Source of the DNA: Pseudomonas sputi
GTDB lineage: Bacteria; Pseudomonadota; Gammaproteobacteria; Pseudomonadales; Pseudomonadaceae
Direction of reading: 5' to 3'
Assembly (NCBI RefSeq): GCF_021603585.1
Contig: NZ_BQHI01000003.1
Span: 1 to 64,000, forward strand
DNA: 64,000 nucleotides
Numbering within the stretch: the first letter of the stretch is position 1; the number at the start of each line of letters is the position of its first letter. This document shows, one piece after another, positions 36,919 through 47,404 of this stretch. A program made the translations under genes and the position numbers. The notes under the pieces are model-generated. The model searched no databases. It worked only from the letters and a program-made list of their open reading frames with translations, and was not told the DNA's origin.

Positions 36919-37530
36919 ATGGCTTTTACCCTGCCAGCCTTGCCTTACGCCTACGACGCACTGGAGCCGCACATCGATGCGCAAACCATGGAGATCCACT
37001 ACACCAAGCATCACCAGACCTACATCAATAATCTGAACGCTGCGGTCGAGGGCACTGAGTTCGCGGAGTGGCCGGTGGAAAAACTGGTCGCCAGCGTCCG
37101 GCAACTGCCGGAAAAACTCCGGGCGGCGGTGATCAACCAGGGTGGTGGTCATGCCAACCATTCGTTGTTCTGGGAAGTCATGGTGCCTAACGGCGGTGGC
37201 AAGCCGGACGGTGCGCTGGCCAAGGCAATTGATGAGCAACTGGGTGGCCTCGACAGTTTCAAGGAGGCCTTCACCAAAGCTGCGCTGACCCGCTTCGGCA
37301 GTGGCTGGGCGTGGCTCAGCGTGACGCCGGACAAGAAACTGGTGGTAGAAAGCAGCGGCAATCAGGACAGCCCGCTGATGAACGGCAACACGCCGATTCT
37401 CGGTCTGGATGTGTGGGAGCACGCCTACTACTTGCGTTATCAGAACCGTCGGCCGGAATACATCAGCGCTTTCTACAACGTGATCAACTGGCCACAAGTC
37501 GCTGCGCGCTATCAGGCTGCGCTGGTTTAA
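36919..37530 (+). CDS. sodA: Manganese superoxide dismutase
   Basis: A 203-residue Mn-type enzyme converting superoxide to hydrogen peroxide and oxygen. Metal ligands: H27 (EIHYTKHH), the histidine of [13 protein letters not shown], and the Asp and His of LDVWEHAYY. Mn rather than Fe type is indicated by GGGHANH and the operon context: Fur de-repression gives an iron-free SOD under iron starvation. Also named sodM in P. aeruginosa. The start at 36919 ([10 protein letters not shown]) follows GGAGTCC. Confidence 0.96.
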   Translation: MAFTLPALPYAYDALEPHIDAQTMEIHYTKHHQTYINNLNAAVEGTEFAEWPVEKLVASVRQLPEKLRAAVINQGGGHANHSLFWEVMVPNGGGKPDGALAKAIDEQLGGLDSFKEAFTKAALTRFGSGWAWLSVTPDKKLVVESSGNQDSPLMNGNTPILGLDVWEHAYYLRYQNRRPEYISAFYNVINWPQVAARYQAALV

Positions 37531-37560
37531 GTCTTCTATAAAAACAATACAAGGCTGACT

Positions 37561-38454
37561 ATGGGCACTGAGACACTGGCGATCGGAAGTGGGCGCATGT
37601 TTCGTTACGCAATCGGATCGCTGCTGCTGTTGGCGGGTATGACTTTGCTGGTCGCCCACGCACTGGAATGGCTGAACCTGGAGCCGAGGTTGTCGCGGGC
37701 ATTGCAGGGCGGGGCGATTTGCGCCCTTGGCACCGCGCTCGGCGCGGTTCCGGTGCTGGTGATCCGCAACATGCCTCAGGCACTGGGGGATACGCTGTTG
37801 GGTTTTGGCGCCGGCGTGATGCTGGCAGCGACCGCCTTTTCGCTGATCGTGCCGGGAATCTCCGCCGCCGAAAGCCTGGGGCTGAGCCCATGGGGCGCCA
37901 GTGGCCTGATCTGTTTTGGCATCCTGCTGGGGGCATTCGGCCTGTATCTGGTTGATCGTCGAGTGTCGGGCGCCTCGCCGGAAATGCTCATCGGCACTGT
38001 CGAGCATCCGGTGATTCCGCCGCGGATCTGGCTGTTCGTGTTCGCCATCATTGCCCACAACATCCCGGAAGGCATGGCGGTCGGTGTCTCGGCTGGCGGT
38101 GGAATGCCTGACGCAGACAGTCTGGCGATGGGGATTGCCTTGCAGGATGTACCGGAAGGGCTGGTGATTGCGCTGGTACTGGCCGGTGCCGGGATGTCGC
38201 GGGACAAGGCGTTTTTGATTGGCGCAGCGTCAGGTCTGGTCGAACCGGTGTTCGCGCTGCTTTGCGCGTGGCTGGTCAGCCTTGCCGAATTGTTACTGCC
38301 CTTGGGGCTGGCGTTGGCGGCGGGCGCCATGCTGCTGGTGGTGACTCACGAGGTCATTCCGGAGTCGCGACGCAATGGTCACGAGAAGCTGGCAAGCCTG
38401 GGATTGTTGATTGGCTTCTGCCTGATGATGGTGATGGATACGGCATTGGGCTGA
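37561..38454 (+). CDS. ZIP-family divalent metal transporter
   Basis: A 297-residue inner-membrane protein with about eight hydrophobic segments. The metal site is formed by TM4 HNIPEGMAVG and TM5 QDVPEGLVIA, where Gln replaces the usual histidine. It probably carries zinc, manganese or iron into the cell. Position downstream of sodA, as in P. aeruginosa, suggests a role in supplying metal to Mn-SOD, but that is inference. The ATG at 37561 or 37597 (MFRYAIGS) could be used. Confidence 0.87.
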   Translation: MGTETLAIGSGRMFRYAIGSLLLLAGMTLLVAHALEWLNLEPRLSRALQGGAICALGTALGAVPVLVIRNMPQALGDTLLGFGAGVMLAATAFSLIVPGISAAESLGLSPWGASGLICFGILLGAFGLYLVDRRVSGASPEMLIGTVEHPVIPPRIWLFVFAIIAHNIPEGMAVGVSAGGGMPDADSLAMGIALQDVPEGLVIALVLAGAGMSRDKAFLIGAASGLVEPVFALLCAWLVSLAELLLPLGLALAAGAMLLVVTHEVIPESRRNGHEKLASLGLLIGFCLMMVMDTALG

Positions 38455-38461
38455 AACGCAG

Positions 38462-38479
38462 GAGGGAGCTTGCTCCCTC
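38462..38479. repeat. REP-like palindrome
   Basis: GAGGGAGC-TT-GCTCCCTC between the convergent ZIP and ptsO genes. It is a short form of the GAGCGAGCTTGCTCGC-type REP and may also act as a bidirectional 3'-end structure. Confidence 0.6.
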
Positions 38480-38492
38480 GCTTCAAGCGTTT

Positions 38493-38768
38493 TCAACCAC
38501 CTTCATCGAAGTAGTTATTGATCAACGCAACCAGCGCATCCATGGCTTCCTGTTCCTGGTGGCCTTCGGTGCTCAGGTGGATTTTGGTGCCCTTACCCGC
38601 AGCAAGCATCATCATCGCCATGATGCTTTTACCGTCAACCGTGGTGTCCGGGGTGCGGCCGACTCTGATCGCGCAATCGGGAAACTGGCCCGCCACGCCG
38701 ACGAATTTTGCCGATGCGCGGGCATGCAGGCCCAGCTTGTTGATGATTTCTATTTCCCGAGCAGGCAT
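38493..38768 (-). CDS. ptsO: HPr-like phosphocarrier NPr of the nitrogen PTS
   Basis: A 91-residue phosphocarrier between PtsP and PtsN. The active histidine is H15 (NKLGLHARASAKF). The serine region (VDGKSIMAMMMLAAGKG) is typical of HPr family members. It is the last gene of the rpoN cluster, where only the regulatory nitrogen PTS is encoded. It lies 15 bases after rapZ. Confidence 0.94.
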   Translation of the reverse strand: MPAREIEIINKLGLHARASAKFVGVAGQFPDCAIRVGRTPDTTVDGKSIMAMMMLAAGKGTKIHLSTEGHQEQEAMDALVALINNYFDEGG

Positions 38769-38783
38769 CGCGGTGTGAATCCT

Positions 38784-39641
38784 TTAGCTGAGGTCGCGGT
38801 GGCGAACCTGGACGTTCTTCAGGGTCTTCTGCAGCGCCTGGCCAAGACGTTCGGTCAGGTAAACGGAACGGTGATGCCCGCCGGTGCAGCCGATGGCAAT
38901 GGTGACGTAAGCGCGGTTGCTCGCGGCAAAGCGCGGCAACCATTTGTGCAGGTACGTGTAAATATCCTGATACATCTCCTCGACCTCAGGCTGCGCCGCC
39001 AGATACTCGGCGACCGGCTGATCGAGACCGGATTGCGCGCGCAGTTCCGGTTTCCAGTATGGGTTCGGCAGGCAGCGTACATCGAACACCAGATCCGCAT
39101 CCACCGGCATGCCGCGTTTGAAACCGAACGACTCGACCAGAAACGCGGTGCCAGGTTCCGGCTGATTCAGCAGGCGCAACTTGATCGTGTCGCGTAGCTG
39201 GTACAGGTTGAGATGGGTGGTATTGATCTTCAGGTCGGCGAGATCGGCAATGGGGCCGAGCAGGGTGCTTTCATCCTGAATGGCCTCTGCCAGAGAACGA
39301 TTGGCGTTGCTCAGTGGGTGGCGGCGGCGAGTTTCAGAGAAACGCTTGAGCAGGGTTTCTTCGTCGGCATCCAGGTACAGGACATCGCATTGAATATGCT
39401 TGGCGCGTGCGTCTTCAAGCAATTCCGGAAAACGGGTCAGATGGCTCGGCAGATTGCGTGCATCGATCGATACTGCCACCAGTGGCTGCGCCAGCTCGGT
39501 ATGAATCAGGGCCCGTTCGGCCAGTTCCGGCAGTAGACCGGCCGGCAGATTATCGATGCAGTAGTAGCCGTTGTCCTCAAGGACATCCAGGGCGGTACTT
39601 TTACCCGAGCCGGAACGGCCACTGACAATGATCAAGCGCAT
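38784..39641 (-). CDS. rapZ: RNase adapter protein RapZ (YvcJ family)
   Basis: A 285-residue nucleotide-binding protein. Walker [10 protein letters not shown] at 8-16; the C-terminal domain carries [33 protein letters not shown], the glucosamine-6-phosphate/RNA-binding region of RapZ. In E. coli it directs RNase E to GlmZ; in pseudomonads, which lack GlmZ, its target is unclear. It lies two bases after ptsN. Confidence 0.94.
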   Translation of the reverse strand: MRLIIVSGRSGSGKSTALDVLEDNGYYCIDNLPAGLLPELAERALIHTELAQPLVAVSIDARNLPSHLTRFPELLEDARAKHIQCDVLYLDADEETLLKRFSETRRRHPLSNANRSLAEAIQDESTLLGPIADLADLKINTTHLNLYQLRDTIKLRLLNQPEPGTAFLVESFGFKRGMPVDADLVFDVRCLPNPYWKPELRAQSGLDQPVAEYLAAQPEVEEMYQDIYTYLHKWLPRFAASNRAYVTIAIGCTGGHHRSVYLTERLGQALQKTLKNVQVRHRDLS

Positions 39642-39643
39642 GG

Positions 39644-40108
39644 TTACGGCCTGTTCTGTTCTTCCAGTACAACCTGGTACAAGGCTTCGTTGCTTGGCGC
39701 GCTGCGCAGTCTTTCGCGCACGTCCTTGCGGTCGAGCATGCTGGCGATCTGGCGTAACAGCTCCAGGTGCGCATCGGTGGCGGCTTCCGGCACCAGCAGG
39801 ACGAACAGCAGGTCCACGGGCGCGCCGTCGATGGCGTCGAAATCGATGGGGGCATCAAGGTGCATCAGCGCACTGATCGGCGCTTCACAGCCCTTGAGGC
39901 GGCAGTGGGGGATGGCGATGCCGTTGCCAAAACCGGTAGAACCCAGTTTTTCACGGGCAATCAATGCCTCGAAGACATCTTGCATCTCCAGATCCGGGAC
40001 TTCCCGGGCGATCAGGTTGGCAATTTGTTCGAGGGCTTTCTTTTTACTGCCGCCCGGCACGTTCACCAGGGAACGGCCGGGGGTCAGGATACTTTCAAGT
40101 CGGATCAT
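39644..40108 (-). CDS. ptsN: Nitrogen regulatory PTS EIIA protein
   Basis: A 154-residue EIIA(Ntr). The phosphorylated histidine is H68 ([11 protein letters not shown]). It receives phosphate from NPr and regulates potassium uptake, carbon storage and other targets by protein contact. Length and motifs are typical. Confidence 0.95.
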   Translation of the reverse strand: MIRLESILTPGRSLVNVPGGSKKKALEQIANLIAREVPDLEMQDVFEALIAREKLGSTGFGNGIAIPHCRLKGCEAPISALMHLDAPIDFDAIDGAPVDLLFVLLVPEAATDAHLELLRQIASMLDRKDVRERLRSAPSNEALYQVVLEEQNRP

Positions 40109-40119
40109 GGGGGTGGGGG

Positions 40120-40428
40120 TTATCGACCGGTAGCGCCCTGAAGTAGGCTCTGGGTCTTTTCCTTATGCTTTTTGAGTTGTTTATCGAGCTTGTCGGTCAG
40201 CGCGTCGATCGCAGCGTACATATCGGTATGTTCCGCGTTGGCGACGACCTCATTGCCGGGAATATGCAGCGTGGCTTCGATTTTCTGCTTCAGCTTTTCG
40301 ACACACATCGTGACTTGCACGTTGGTGATCTTGTCGAAATGCCCTTCGAGCTTCTTGAGCTTGAGCTCGATGTACTCGCGCAGAGGCTGGGTCACTTCCA
40401 GTTGGTGTCCACTGATGTTGACTTGCAT
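40120..40428 (-). CDS. hpf: Ribosome hibernation promoting factor
   Basis: A 102-residue short-type HPF (YhbH) that binds the 30S decoding centre and promotes 100S dimers with RMF. MQVNISGHQLEVTQPLREYIE and the basic-acidic C-terminal helix are typical. AAGGAGAAGC precedes the ATG at 40428; a longer frame to 40482 lacks it. It lies between rpoN and ptsN. Confidence 0.94.
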   Translation of the reverse strand: MQVNISGHQLEVTQPLREYIELKLKKLEGHFDKITNVQVTMCVEKLKQKIEATLHIPGNEVVANAEHTDMYAAIDALTDKLDKQLKKHKEKTQSLLQGATGR

Positions 40429-40501
40429 ACAGCTTCTCCTTCGTTGCCAGTGCATAAAGCGGCAGGCCGAAGAGCCTGCCACTGGAACGCTGTAACGTGG
40501 C

Positions 40502-41995
40502 TTACATCAACCGCTTGCGTTCGCTCGAAGGCGCGATCCCGAGGGATTCGCGGTACTTGGCGACGGTGCGGCGAGCCACCTGAATGCCTTGTGCCTCCAG
40601 TAAACCAGCGATCTTGCTGTCACTCAACGGCTTTTTCTGATTTTCCGCGGCTACCAGTTTCTTGATGATCGCGCGGATCGCCGTGGACGAGCATTCGCCG
40701 CCTTCGGAGGTGCTCACATGGCTGGAGAAAAAGTATTTCAGTTCATATATGCCCCGAGGGGTATGCATGAATTTTTGCGTAGTCACGCGGGAAATCGTCG
40801 ACTCGTGCATGCCCACCGCTTCTGCGATGTCATGCAGGACCAGGGGCTTCATCGCTTCGTCGCCGTACTCCAGAAAACCGCGCTGATGCTCGACGATTTG
40901 GGTGGCCACTTTCATCAGGGTTTCGTTGCGGCTTTGCAGGCTCTTGATGAACCAGCGGGCTTCCTGCAACTGATTGCGCATGAAGGTGTTATCGGCGCTG
41001 GTGTCGGCGCGGCGCACGAAACCGGCGTACTGGGCGTTGACCCGCAGGCGGGGCACCGACTCCTGGTTCAGCTCCACCAGCCAGCGTTCGTTGTCCTTGC
41101 GCACGATCACGTCAGGCACCACGTATTCGGCTTCGGTCGACTCGATCTGCGAACCGGGGCGCGGGTTGAGGCTCTGCACCAGTTCGATGACCTGGCGAAG
41201 TTCGTCTTCCTTGAGTTTCATGCGACGCATCAGCTGGCTGTAGTCGCGGCTGCCGAGCAGATCGATGTAATCGGTAACCAGGCGCTTGGCTTCGGCCAGC
41301 CAAGGGGTCTTGGCCGACAGTTGGCGCAATTGCAGCAGCAGGCATTCGCCCAGGTTGCGTGCGCCGATGCCAGCCGGTTCGAACTGCTGGATACGGTGCA
41401 GGACCGCTTCGATTTCGTCCAGTTCGATATCGAGCTCCGGATCGAAGGCGTCAAGGATCTCTTCGAGGGTCTCGTCGAGGTAGCCTTGATTGTTGATGCA
41501 ATCGATCAGGGTCACGGCGATCAGGCGATCGGTGTCGGACATCGGTGCCAGGTTCAACTGCCACAGCAGATGGCTTTGCAGACTCTCACCGGCGGAAGTG
41601 CGGGTGGTGAAGTCCCACTCGTCATCGTCGCTGCTTGGCAGGCTGCTGGCGCTGGTCTGGTAGACGTCTTCCCAGGCGGTGTCGACTGGCAGTTCGTTGG
41701 GGATTCGCTCGTTCCATTCGCCGTCTTCGAGGTTATCGACTGTCGGCGCGGTCTCCTGGTAGGAGGGTTCCTGGATCTCGGTGTTGGGCTTCTGTTCGGC
41801 GTTGTCGGCCATGGGATCGGAGTTGTCGAAGTCGTCGCCGTCTTCCTGGCGTTCGAGCATCGGATTGGATTCCAGAGCCTCCTGGATTTCCTGTTGCAGA
41901 TCCAGGGTCGACAATTGGAGCAGGCGGATGGCCTGTTGCAGCTGCGGTGTCATCGTCAGCTGCTGGCCCATTCTCAAGACTAGCGATGGTTTCAT
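40502..41995 (-). CDS. rpoN: RNA polymerase sigma-54 factor
   Basis: A 497-residue sigma-54. Region I is the Gln/Leu-rich N-terminus [29 protein letters not shown]; an acidic region II follows (about 55-120); the core-binding domain, the HTH ([24 protein letters not shown]) and the RpoN box [10 protein letters not shown] near the C-terminus are intact. It directs nitrogen, flagellar and alginate genes. The 186-base gap to lptB contains an AGCGCTGTAAC/GTTACAGC inverted pair and its own promoter. Confidence 0.97.
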   Translation of the reverse strand: MKPSLVLRMGQQLTMTPQLQQAIRLLQLSTLDLQQEIQEALESNPMLERQEDGDDFDNSDPMADNAEQKPNTEIQEPSYQETAPTVDNLEDGEWNERIPNELPVDTAWEDVYQTSASSLPSSDDDEWDFTTRTSAGESLQSHLLWQLNLAPMSDTDRLIAVTLIDCINNQGYLDETLEEILDAFDPELDIELDEIEAVLHRIQQFEPAGIGARNLGECLLLQLRQLSAKTPWLAEAKRLVTDYIDLLGSRDYSQLMRRMKLKEDELRQVIELVQSLNPRPGSQIESTEAEYVVPDVIVRKDNERWLVELNQESVPRLRVNAQYAGFVRRADTSADNTFMRNQLQEARWFIKSLQSRNETLMKVATQIVEHQRGFLEYGDEAMKPLVLHDIAEAVGMHESTISRVTTQKFMHTPRGIYELKYFFSSHVSTSEGGECSSTAIRAIIKKLVAAENQKKPLSDSKIAGLLEAQGIQVARRTVAKYRESLGIAPSSERKRLM

Positions 41996-42181
41996 GGCAG
42001 GGGCTTAACACCTTATTCGCCGGCGCTATGCGCCATCCACTACAGGGCGCCGAGGCGCCAAACTTAAGCAAATTATATGCCTGAAACTGTCGTGTTTGCC
42101 TAGAGCGCTGTAACAATAAAAGCGTATAAAAAGGCGCTTCAACGTTACAGCACCCGGACGGCTGGTCGAATGCCGTCGTGC

Positions 42182-42907
42182 TTACAGGCGGAACTCGTGA
42201 CCCAGATACACTTCCTTCACCAGATCGTTGGCGAGGATGGTCGCGGAGTCGCCTTCGGCGATCAACTGACCGTCGTTGACGATGTAGGCGGTTTCGCAGA
42301 TATCCAGCGTCTCGCGGACGTTGTGGTCGGTGATCAGTACACCAATACCCTTGGCCTTGAGGTGGTGGATGATCTGCTTGATGTCGCCGACCGAGATCGG
42401 GTCGACACCGGCGAACGGTTCGTCGAGCAGGATGAATTTCGGTGCCGTGGCCAGTGCGCGGGCGATTTCCACTCGGCGGCGCTCACCACCGGAAAGGCTC
42501 ATGCCGAGGTTGTCGCGGATGTGGCTGATGTGGAATTCCTGCAGCAGGCTTTCCAGCTCCTTGCGACGACCGGCCTTGTCGAGCTCCTGACGAGTCTCGA
42601 GAATGGCCATGATGTTGTCGGCTACCGACAGTTTGCGGAAGATCGACGCTTCTTGCGGTAGATAGCCGATACCGGCCTTGGCACGACCGTGCATTGGCTG
42701 GTGACTGACGTCCAGGTCGTCGATCAGTACGCGACCCTGATCGGCCTGAACCAGGCCGACGATCATGTAGAAACACGTGGTCTTGCCGGCGCCGTTCGGG
42801 CCGAGCAGGCCGACGATCTGACCGCTGTCGATCGACAGGCTGACGTCGCGCACGACCTGGCGGCTTTTATAGGCCTTGGCCAGGTGCTGAGCTTTCAGAG
42901 TTGCCAT
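42182..42907 (-). CDS. lptB: LPS export ABC transporter ATPase LptB
   Basis: A 241-residue ATPase that powers LPS extraction by LptFG. Walker [13 protein letters not shown] (near 34-45), signature [15 protein letters not shown], Walker [14 protein letters not shown] and H-loop ITDHNVRE are intact. It overlaps the lptA stop by one base, so lptC-lptA-lptB are coupled. Confidence 0.97.
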   Translation of the reverse strand: MATLKAQHLAKAYKSRQVVRDVSLSIDSGQIVGLLGPNGAGKTTCFYMIVGLVQADQGRVLIDDLDVSHQPMHGRAKAGIGYLPQEASIFRKLSVADNIMAILETRQELDKAGRRKELESLLQEFHISHIRDNLGMSLSGGERRRVEIARALATAPKFILLDEPFAGVDPISVGDIKQIIHHLKAKGIGVLITDHNVRETLDICETAYIVNDGQLIAEGDSATILANDLVKEVYLGHEFRL

Positions 42908-43452
42908 TACTGGGTTTTCTCGTCGGTTTTCTTCTTCGGCTGGATCACCATGTCGATGCGCGGACGCGCCTCGGTGACCTTGCTGCCGGTAGCGCGACCG
43001 GCGCTGGCCAGTTTTTTCACCGTGTCATAGACGATCTTCTCGCCCTGAGTGGTGTTGTTGTCCTTGTCGACGACTTTTGCCTTGTCGATCAGCACAACGC
43101 GGTTCTGCTGTGCGTGGTACTGAATGGTCACGCCCCAGCCCTGAACAGGCTTGGTGTCGCCGGCAGTCTGCAGCTGTTCGAAGTAGGCGAGGTTGCCCAC
43201 CGAAGTCACAACGTCGATGTCGCCGTTGGGCGCACGGGTCATGGTCACGGTGTTGCCTTTGACGATCATCGAACCCTGGGTGATGATCACGTCGCCTTTA
43301 TAGGTGGCAACGCCGTTCTTGTCGTCCAGCTGGGCATCGTCGGCCTGAATGCGGATTGGCTGCTCTTGATCGTTCGGCAGAGCCCAGGCGCTCACGCTTC
43401 CCAGTGCTGCGCCCAGACTGAGCAAAATAGGGAGGGTTTTAACGAGCCTCAT
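42907..43452 (-). CDS. lptA: LPS bridge protein LptA
   Basis: A 181-residue periplasmic OstA-fold protein that bridges LptC and LptD. The signal peptide is about residues 1-24 (cleavage after AWA). [32 protein letters not shown] is the typical beta-jellyroll start. Its ATG lies 14 bases inside the end of lptC. The C-terminus is Lys-rich ([11 protein letters not shown]). Confidence 0.94.
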   Translation of the reverse strand: MRLVKTLPILLSLGAALGSVSAWALPNDQEQPIRIQADDAQLDDKNGVATYKGDVIITQGSMIVKGNTVTMTRAPNGDIDVVTSVGNLAYFEQLQTAGDTKPVQGWGVTIQYHAQQNRVVLIDKAKVVDKDNNTTQGEKIVYDTVKKLASAGRATGSKVTEARPRIDMVIQPKKKTDEKTQ

Positions 43453-44011
43453 ACTGTCCTCTTACGTTCGATAGCAGGTGTATCCTGCTTTCCTTCAAAT
43501 ACGCTTTCATTCCTACGCCAGTCGATACACCGCCAGCGCCGTCGATTCTAACGGGTTGCTGGGTCTGCGCATATTGCTGCTGCGGGAACACCGTCATGCG
43601 AGTGGAGGTGATCAGGGTGTCGCGGTTCTTTTCGTCGGTGCGCTTGATGCGTACCGAGTCGATCAGTTCGACCTCGGTGCCGCCGGAGTTCACTTCGCCG
43701 CGTTCACTCGTCACGTGCCATGGGAAGTCGGTGCCACGAAACATGTTCAGGTCGGGTTTGGTGACCAGTGTAATGTCGGTCGCCTTGACGTGCTCAGCCT
43801 TGTCGGACGTCATTTCGTACTGCACTTTGCCGTCTTCGAGGTACTGGATCGTGTGGGTATTGGTCGCATACCAGTCGATCGGGCTTTCCTCTGCCGAAAC
43901 CGGCGGTTTGTCGAGGAAGCGTTCCGGGCTGATGTTCCAGTAGCCGACCGCACCAAAAATCGCTGCGATGCAACCGAACAGCAGGATGTTGCGAAACTTT
44001 TTGCTAAACAT
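43439..44011 (-). CDS. lptC: LPS export protein LptC
   Basis: A 190-residue bitopic protein. The membrane anchor is about residues 7-27, followed by a periplasmic jellyroll (TIQYLEDGKVQYEMTSDKAEHV). It passes LPS from LptBFG to LptA. The ATG at 44011 (MFSKKFRN) is chosen over that at 44023. It lies eight bases after kdsC. Confidence 0.93.
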   Translation of the reverse strand: MFSKKFRNILLFGCIAAIFGAVGYWNISPERFLDKPPVSAEESPIDWYATNTHTIQYLEDGKVQYEMTSDKAEHVKATDITLVTKPDLNMFRGTDFPWHVTSERGEVNSGGTEVELIDSVRIKRTDEKNRDTLITSTRMTVFPQQQYAQTQQPVRIDGAGGVSTGVGMKAYLKESRIHLLSNVRGQYEAR

Positions 44012-44019
44012 GATTGGAC

Positions 44020-44544
44020 TCACAGGTACGCGTTGTTGGCGGCGTCGAGACTGCCTTGAGCGCGCAGGATCAGTTCGCAGAATTCGCGGGCGGCACCTTC
44101 GCCGCCACGGGCGAGGGTGATGCCGTGAGCGTGTTCGCGCACGAAAGCTGCGGCATTGGCCACGGCCATGCCCAGCCCCACGCGACGGATCACGGGCAGG
44201 TCGGGCAGGTCGTCACCGAGATATGCCACTTGTTCATAGCTTAGGCCCAGTTGTTCCAGAAGACCGTCGAGAACCACCAGTTTGTCTTCGCGTCCCTGAA
44301 ACAGATGAGGGATGCCCAGGTTCTTGGCTCGACGCTCGACCACCGGGGTCTTGCGACCGCTGATGATGGCAGTCTGTACGCCCGCGTTCATCAGCATCTT
44401 GATGCCCTGGCCATCGAGCGTATTGAAAGTCTTGAACTCGCTGCCGTCTTCAAGGAAGTACAGGCGCCCATCGGTGAGGACGCCATCGACGTCGAAGACC
44501 GCCAGTTTGATGGCTTTGCCGCGTTGCAGCAGATCGGTGCTCAT
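44020..44544 (-). CDS. kdsC: Kdo 8-phosphate phosphatase KdsC
   Basis: A 174-residue HAD-superfamily C0 phosphatase that dephosphorylates Kdo-8-phosphate to Kdo. The nucleophile motif VFDVDGVLTDG gives D18 and D20; ISGRK is motif II and YLGDDLPDLPVI motif IV. The C-terminal tail is typical of tetrameric KdsC. It lies directly after kdsD with no gap. Confidence 0.95.
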   Translation of the reverse strand: MSTDLLQRGKAIKLAVFDVDGVLTDGRLYFLEDGSEFKTFNTLDGQGIKMLMNAGVQTAIISGRKTPVVERRAKNLGIPHLFQGREDKLVVLDGLLEQLGLSYEQVAYLGDDLPDLPVIRRVGLGMAVANAAAFVREHAHGITLARGGEGAAREFCELILRAQGSLDAANNAYL

Positions 44545-45519
44545 TTACATCACTCCTGCGCGCAGCAGGTCGGAGAGGTTGAAGGCGCCGATCGGGCGAT
44601 CCTCTTCATCCACGACAACCAGCGCGTTGATTCGGTGGTCTTCCATGATTTTCAGGGCTTCGGCGGCAAGCATCTCGGCGCGTGCGGTCTTGCCGTGCAC
44701 CGTCATCACCTGGTCGATGGTGGCGCTGTGGATATCAATGCTGCGGTCCAGGGTGCGACGCAGGTCGCCGTCGGTGAAAATCCCGGCCAGTTTGCCATCG
44801 GCTTCCAGAATGACGGTCATGCCCAGGCCTTTGCGGGTCATTTCCATCAGCGCGTCCTTGAGCAGGGTGCCGCGCTTCACCTGCGGCAGTTCCTGTCCGG
44901 CGTGCATGACGTTTTCCACTTTCAGCAGCAGGCGTCGGCCCAGCGCGCCGCCCGGGTGGGAAAAGGCGAAATCTTCGGCAGTGAAGCCGCGCGCCTCCAG
45001 CAGTGCCACGGCCAGGGCGTCGCCCATGACCAGCGCGGCGGTGGTCGAGGAGGTCGGTGCCAGGTTCAGCGGGCAGGCTTCGTGCTCGACGTGAACGTTG
45101 AGATTGACCTCGGCGGCCTTGGCCAATGGCGATTGCGGGTTGCCGGTGACGCTGATCAGCTGGATGCCCAGGCGCTTGATCAGTGGCAGCAGGGTGACGA
45201 TTTCGTTGGTGGAGCCGGAGTTCGACAGGGCCAGAATCACGTCGTCACGGGTAATCATGCCCATGTCGCCGTGGCTGGCCTCGGCCGGGTGCACGAAAAA
45301 CGCCGGGGTGCCGGTGCTGGCCAGGGTCGCGGCAATCTTGTTGCCGATGTGCCCGGACTTGCCCATGCCGACTACGACAACACGGCCCTTGCTGGCCAGA
45401 ATCATCTCGCAAGCGCGTACGAAATCGGCGTCGATATGGGGCAACAAGCCTTGTACGGCTTCCACTTCGAGGCGGATGGTGCGTTGTGCCGATTGAATCA
45501 GGTCGCTGGTTTGGCTCAT
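44545..45519 (-). CDS. kdsD: Arabinose 5-phosphate isomerase KdsD
   Basis: A 324-residue enzyme converting ribulose 5-phosphate to arabinose 5-phosphate, the first step of Kdo synthesis. SIS domain (about 40-170: GMGKSGHIGNKIAATLASTGTPA, SNSGSTNEIV) and two CBS domains (about 205-324). The start at 45519 (MSQTSDL) is chosen on family length; the longer frame to 45780 overlaps the divergent mla promoter region. First gene of kdsD-kdsC-lptCAB. Confidence 0.95.
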   Translation of the reverse strand: MSQTSDLIQSAQRTIRLEVEAVQGLLPHIDADFVRACEMILASKGRVVVVGMGKSGHIGNKIAATLASTGTPAFFVHPAEASHGDMGMITRDDVILALSNSGSTNEIVTLLPLIKRLGIQLISVTGNPQSPLAKAAEVNLNVHVEHEACPLNLAPTSSTTAALVMGDALAVALLEARGFTAEDFAFSHPGGALGRRLLLKVENVMHAGQELPQVKRGTLLKDALMEMTRKGLGMTVILEADGKLAGIFTDGDLRRTLDRSIDIHSATIDQVMTVHGKTARAEMLAAEALKIMEDHRINALVVVDEEDRPIGAFNLSDLLRAGVM

Positions 45520-45553
45520 GTCAGAAATCGTATAGCCCGATGAAAAGGCGGCG

Positions 45554-45559
45554 ATTATA
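45554..45559 (-). promoter_or_regulatory. Possible -10 element of kdsD
   Basis: TATAAT on the minus strand, 35 bases before the kdsD ATG. No good -35 is seen at 16-18 bases. Confidence 0.3.
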
Positions 45560-45676
45560 GCGGTTATGTTGAAAAGCCTCACGCAAGTTCGTCGTGCTTT
45601 GTCATTCCTCGTTACCAAAACTCTGTAAATAAGGCTTCGGCCCCTTCGGTACGCAGAATCCGGGCCGGCGCAGGCC

Positions 45677-45706
45677 TTGGGCGCTTGCCCTTTGCAGTGA
45701 TATAGT
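45677..45706 (+). promoter_or_regulatory. Possible promoter of the mla operon
   Basis: TTGGGC, 18-base spacer, TATAGT (45701-45706), 89 bases before the mlaF ATG. No other sites are recognised in the 275-base kdsD-mlaF divergent region. Confidence 0.4.
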
Positions 45707-45794
45707 TCGCCGCCAGTTCGGCCTGCCCGGGATGTAGGGGTTTTCTCAAGAAAGCCAGGCGTCCGAGTGAGAGGCTGCATCGCAAGGAGTTTAG

Positions 45795-46607
45795 ATGAGT
45801 GCCGATAACGCCTACGCGGTCGAGCTGAAGGGAGTCTCCTTCAAGCGCGGTGCGCGGAGCATTTTCAATAACATCGATATCCGCATCCCGCGTGGCAAGG
45901 TCACCGGCATCATGGGGCCTTCCGGGTGTGGCAAGACCACACTGTTGCGCCTGATGGGGGCCCAGTTGCGGCCATCCAAAGGCGAAGTCTGGGTCAACGG
46001 CCAGAATCTGCCGAAGCTGTCGCGCAGCGATCTGTTCGATGCGCGCAAGCACATGGGCGTGCTGTTTCAGAGCGGTGCACTGTTCACCGATCTCGATGTA
46101 TTCGAGAACGTCGCCTTCCCGCTGCGCGTTCATACCGACCTGCCGGACGAGATGATCCGCGACATCGTGCTGCTCAAGTTGCAGGCAGTAGGCCTGCGCG
46201 GTGCGATCGAGCTGATGCCTGACGAGCTGTCCGGCGGCATGAAACGTCGTGTCGCGCTGGCGCGGGCCATTGCTCTCGACCCGCAGATCCTTATGTACGA
46301 CGAACCGTTCGTCGGCCAGGATCCGATCGCCATGGGCGTGCTGGTTCGCCTGATTCGTCTGCTCAACGATGCCCTGGGTATCACCAGCATCGTGGTGTCC
46401 CACGACCTCGCCGAAACGGCGAGTATCGCCGACTACATCTATGTGGTCGGTGATGGCCAGGTATTGGGGCAGGGCACGCCGGATGAACTGATGAACTCGG
46501 ACGATCCGCGAATCCGCCAGTTCATGACCGGTGAACCCGATGGCCCGGTGCCGTATCACTTTCCAGCGCCGGATTTGCGCGCAGATCTTCTGGGGAAGCG
46601 CCGCTGA
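45795..46607 (+). CDS. mlaF: Phospholipid transport ATPase MlaF
   Basis: A 270-residue ATPase of the MlaFEDB complex, which keeps phospholipids out of the outer leaflet of the outer membrane. Walker [10 protein letters not shown] (about 41-49), signature [14 protein letters not shown], Walker [20 protein letters not shown] precedes the ATG. The stop overlaps mlaE (TGATG). Confidence 0.96.
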   Translation: MSADNAYAVELKGVSFKRGARSIFNNIDIRIPRGKVTGIMGPSGCGKTTLLRLMGAQLRPSKGEVWVNGQNLPKLSRSDLFDARKHMGVLFQSGALFTDLDVFENVAFPLRVHTDLPDEMIRDIVLLKLQAVGLRGAIELMPDELSGGMKRRVALARAIALDPQILMYDEPFVGQDPIAMGVLVRLIRLLNDALGITSIVVSHDLAETASIADYIYVVGDGQVLGQGTPDELMNSDDPRIRQFMTGEPDGPVPYHFPAPDLRADLLGKRR

Positions 46608-47404
46608 TGCGCAGAATTACATTAATGGAGCGTGTGCGTCGTTTCGGCCTCGCCGGAATCGACAGCGTCGCAGTGTTCGGGCGTTCGACCCTGTTTCTGT
46701 TTCATGCCCTGCTCGGGCGTGGCGGCATCGGCGGCGGTTTTGGCCTGCTGGTCAAGCAGCTGCATTCCGTCGGCGTGATGTCGCTGGTGATCATCGTGGT
46801 GTCCGGGATTTTCATCGGCATGGTGCTGGCGCTGCAGGGCTTCAACATCCTGTCGAGTTACGGCTCGGAGCAGGCTGTCGGCCAGATGGTCGCGCTGACC
46901 CTGCTGCGTGAGCTGGGGCCGGTGGTGACCGCGCTGTTGTTTGCCGGTCGTGCCGGTTCGGCGCTGACGGCGGAAATCGGCAACATGAAATCCACCGAAC
47001 AGCTGTCCAGCCTGGAGATGATCGGGGTCGACCCGCTCAAGTACATCATCGCACCACGCCTGTGGGCCGGTTTCATTTCCCTGCCGGTGCTGGCGATGAT
47101 CTTCAGCGTGGTCGGCATCTGGGGCGGTTCGTGGGTCGCCGTCGACTGGCTGGGCGTCTACGAAGGTTCCTACTGGTCGAACATGCAGAACAGCGTGAGC
47201 TTCGGTGACGATGTGCTCAACGGCATCATCAAAAGTGCAGTATTCGCTTTTGTCGTCACCTGGATCGCCGTATTTCAAGGCTATGACTGCGAACCCACTT
47301 CCGAGGGAATCAGCCGTGCCACCACCAAGACCGTGGTTTACGCCTCGCTGGCAGTCCTCGGCCTGGACTTTATTCTGACCGCTTTGATGTTTGGAGATTT
47401 CTGA
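46607..47404 (+). CDS. mlaE: Phospholipid transport permease MlaE
   Basis: A 265-residue permease with five or six hydrophobic segments. Motifs include [41 protein letters not shown] and the C-terminal [20 protein letters not shown], all diagnostic of MlaE. It overlaps mlaF and mlaD at both ends by start-stop fusion. Confidence 0.96.
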   Translation: MRRITLMERVRRFGLAGIDSVAVFGRSTLFLFHALLGRGGIGGGFGLLVKQLHSVGVMSLVIIVVSGIFIGMVLALQGFNILSSYGSEQAVGQMVALTLLRELGPVVTALLFAGRAGSALTAEIGNMKSTEQLSSLEMIGVDPLKYIIAPRLWAGFISLPVLAMIFSVVGIWGGSWVAVDWLGVYEGSYWSNMQNSVSFGDDVLNGIIKSAVFAFVVTWIAVFQGYDCEPTSEGISRATTKTVVYASLAVLGLDFILTALMFGDF

